Below are positions 5,114-5,254 of a stretch of 5,254 bases of DNA, piece after piece (within the stretch, counting starts at the first letter, position 1; every line of letters starts with the position of its first letter). The notes under the pieces are model-generated. The model made no database searches and was not told the DNA's origin. It saw nothing but the letters and a program-made list of their open reading frames with translations. The position numbers were made by a program, and so were the translations under genes. Origin of the DNA: Polynucleobacter sp. (GTDB lineage: Bacteria > Pseudomonadota > Gammaproteobacteria > Burkholderiales > Burkholderiaceae); NCBI GenBank assembly GCA_020059445.1, contig JAGVCB010000056.1:1-5254 (forward strand), written 5' to 3'.

Positions 5114-5121
5114 AGGATTTA

Positions 5122-5159
5122 CTCTAAGAAAATCATGGGGTAACCATTATTTCTTAGGG
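5122..5159. repeat. Inverted repeat downstream of the 54-codon ORF
   Basis: Perfect 8-bp arms CTAAGAAA (5124-5131) and TTTCTTAG (5150-5157) extend outward by a T-G wobble and a C-G pair. Inside is a second short stem, ATGG / CCAT, around GGTAA. It starts nine bases after the stop codon. No T-run follows on either side, so it is not a standard intrinsic terminator; it may stabilise the mRNA 3' region or be a protein-binding site. Confidence 0.4.
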
Positions 5160-5240
5160 AAAATAGCTAGTAACCAGTAAAAACTAATACATAAATCTAA
5201 CTGTAAAATGGAGTCATTATTTTTATTATTGTGATCCATG

Positions 5241-5254
5241 AAAAAAACAAGCCC
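5241..5254. terminator. Possible half of an intrinsic terminator cut by the window edge
   Basis: AAAAAAACAAGCCC at the right end reads GGGCTTG followed by T7 on the minus strand. That is the 3' half of a typical intrinsic terminator whose other arm would lie beyond the window. It could end a leftward gene from outside, or work in both directions and end the 54-codon transcript. The pattern resembles the A7-GCCCC edge of the complete terminator at 4789. It cannot be confirmed without the next 20 bases. Confidence 0.35.

Noticed and set aside
5232..5237. TGATCC, resembling the -35 of ChrR-type ECF sigma factors
   Set aside because: The chalcone-isomerase/DUF3833/DUF2878 set made this tempting, but the -10 would fall at or beyond the window edge. 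A single 6-mer is expected by chance; another lies on the minus strand at 2657-2662 in a convergent junction where no promoter is needed.
5147..5239. 30-codon minus-strand ORF starting MDHNNKNND
   Set aside because: It starts directly after a T-run with no ribosome binding site and has Asn/Lys-rich composition typical of AT-rich noncoding DNA.
5238..5254. Start of a plus-strand gene reading MKKTS at the right edge
   Set aside because: The ATG lacks any Shine-Dalgarno and the run of A followed by CAAGCCC reads better as half a terminator. Only five full codons are visible, so neither reading can be settled.

Overview
The window looks like ordinary chromosome of a Gram-negative proteobacterium. 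A lipoprotein with an outer-membrane-type sorting signal and a Sec-exported periplasmic protein show the cell type. Gene families and the modest, AT-leaning base composition suggest a betaproteobacterium of the Burkholderiales, possibly near Polynucleobacter. That taxonomic guess comes from family resemblance only. I see no phage, insertion sequence, CRISPR array, tRNA or rRNA.

Layout. (1) Bases 1-759 (+): the 5'-truncated end of a six-helix voltage-gated-type K+ channel with a zinc ribbon at its C-terminus. (2) 770-1237 (-): a small K+ channel of a different architecture, converging on the first with only 10 bases between stops. (3) 1238-1376: divergent intergenic region, then 1377-2072 (+), a C-factor-type short-chain dehydrogenase. 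(4) 2184-2639 (+): a DoxX-family membrane protein. It meets the next operon tail to tail over a long hairpin at 2657-2706. (5) 4686 down to 2676 (-): a compact four-gene operon read chalcone-isomerase-like exported protein, DUF3833 lipoprotein, DUF2878 membrane protein, pterin-4a-carbinolamine dehydratase. Two of its three junctions overlap. The first three members form a recurrent envelope/lipid-associated set in proteobacteria. The dehydratase looks appended.

(6) The most interesting part is 4789-5113. A near-perfect Fur box (4875-4895) lies between two divergent promoters. Leftward, an extended -10 promoter overlapped by the box would start a transcript near 4858. It runs about 70 nt to a strong intrinsic terminator (4789-4815) and contains no ORF, which is the anatomy of an iron-repressed small RNA of the RyhB/PrrF/NrrF functional class. 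Rightward, a promoter with a perfect -35 leads to a perfect Shine-Dalgarno and a 54-codon ORF (4949-5113) of no family I recognise. I infer an iron-starvation module made of an sRNA and a small protein under one operator. The main alternative is that the leftward transcript is an attenuated leader of the chalcone-isomerase-like operon.

(7) 5114-5254 holds an inverted repeat and, at the right edge, what looks like half of an intrinsic terminator.
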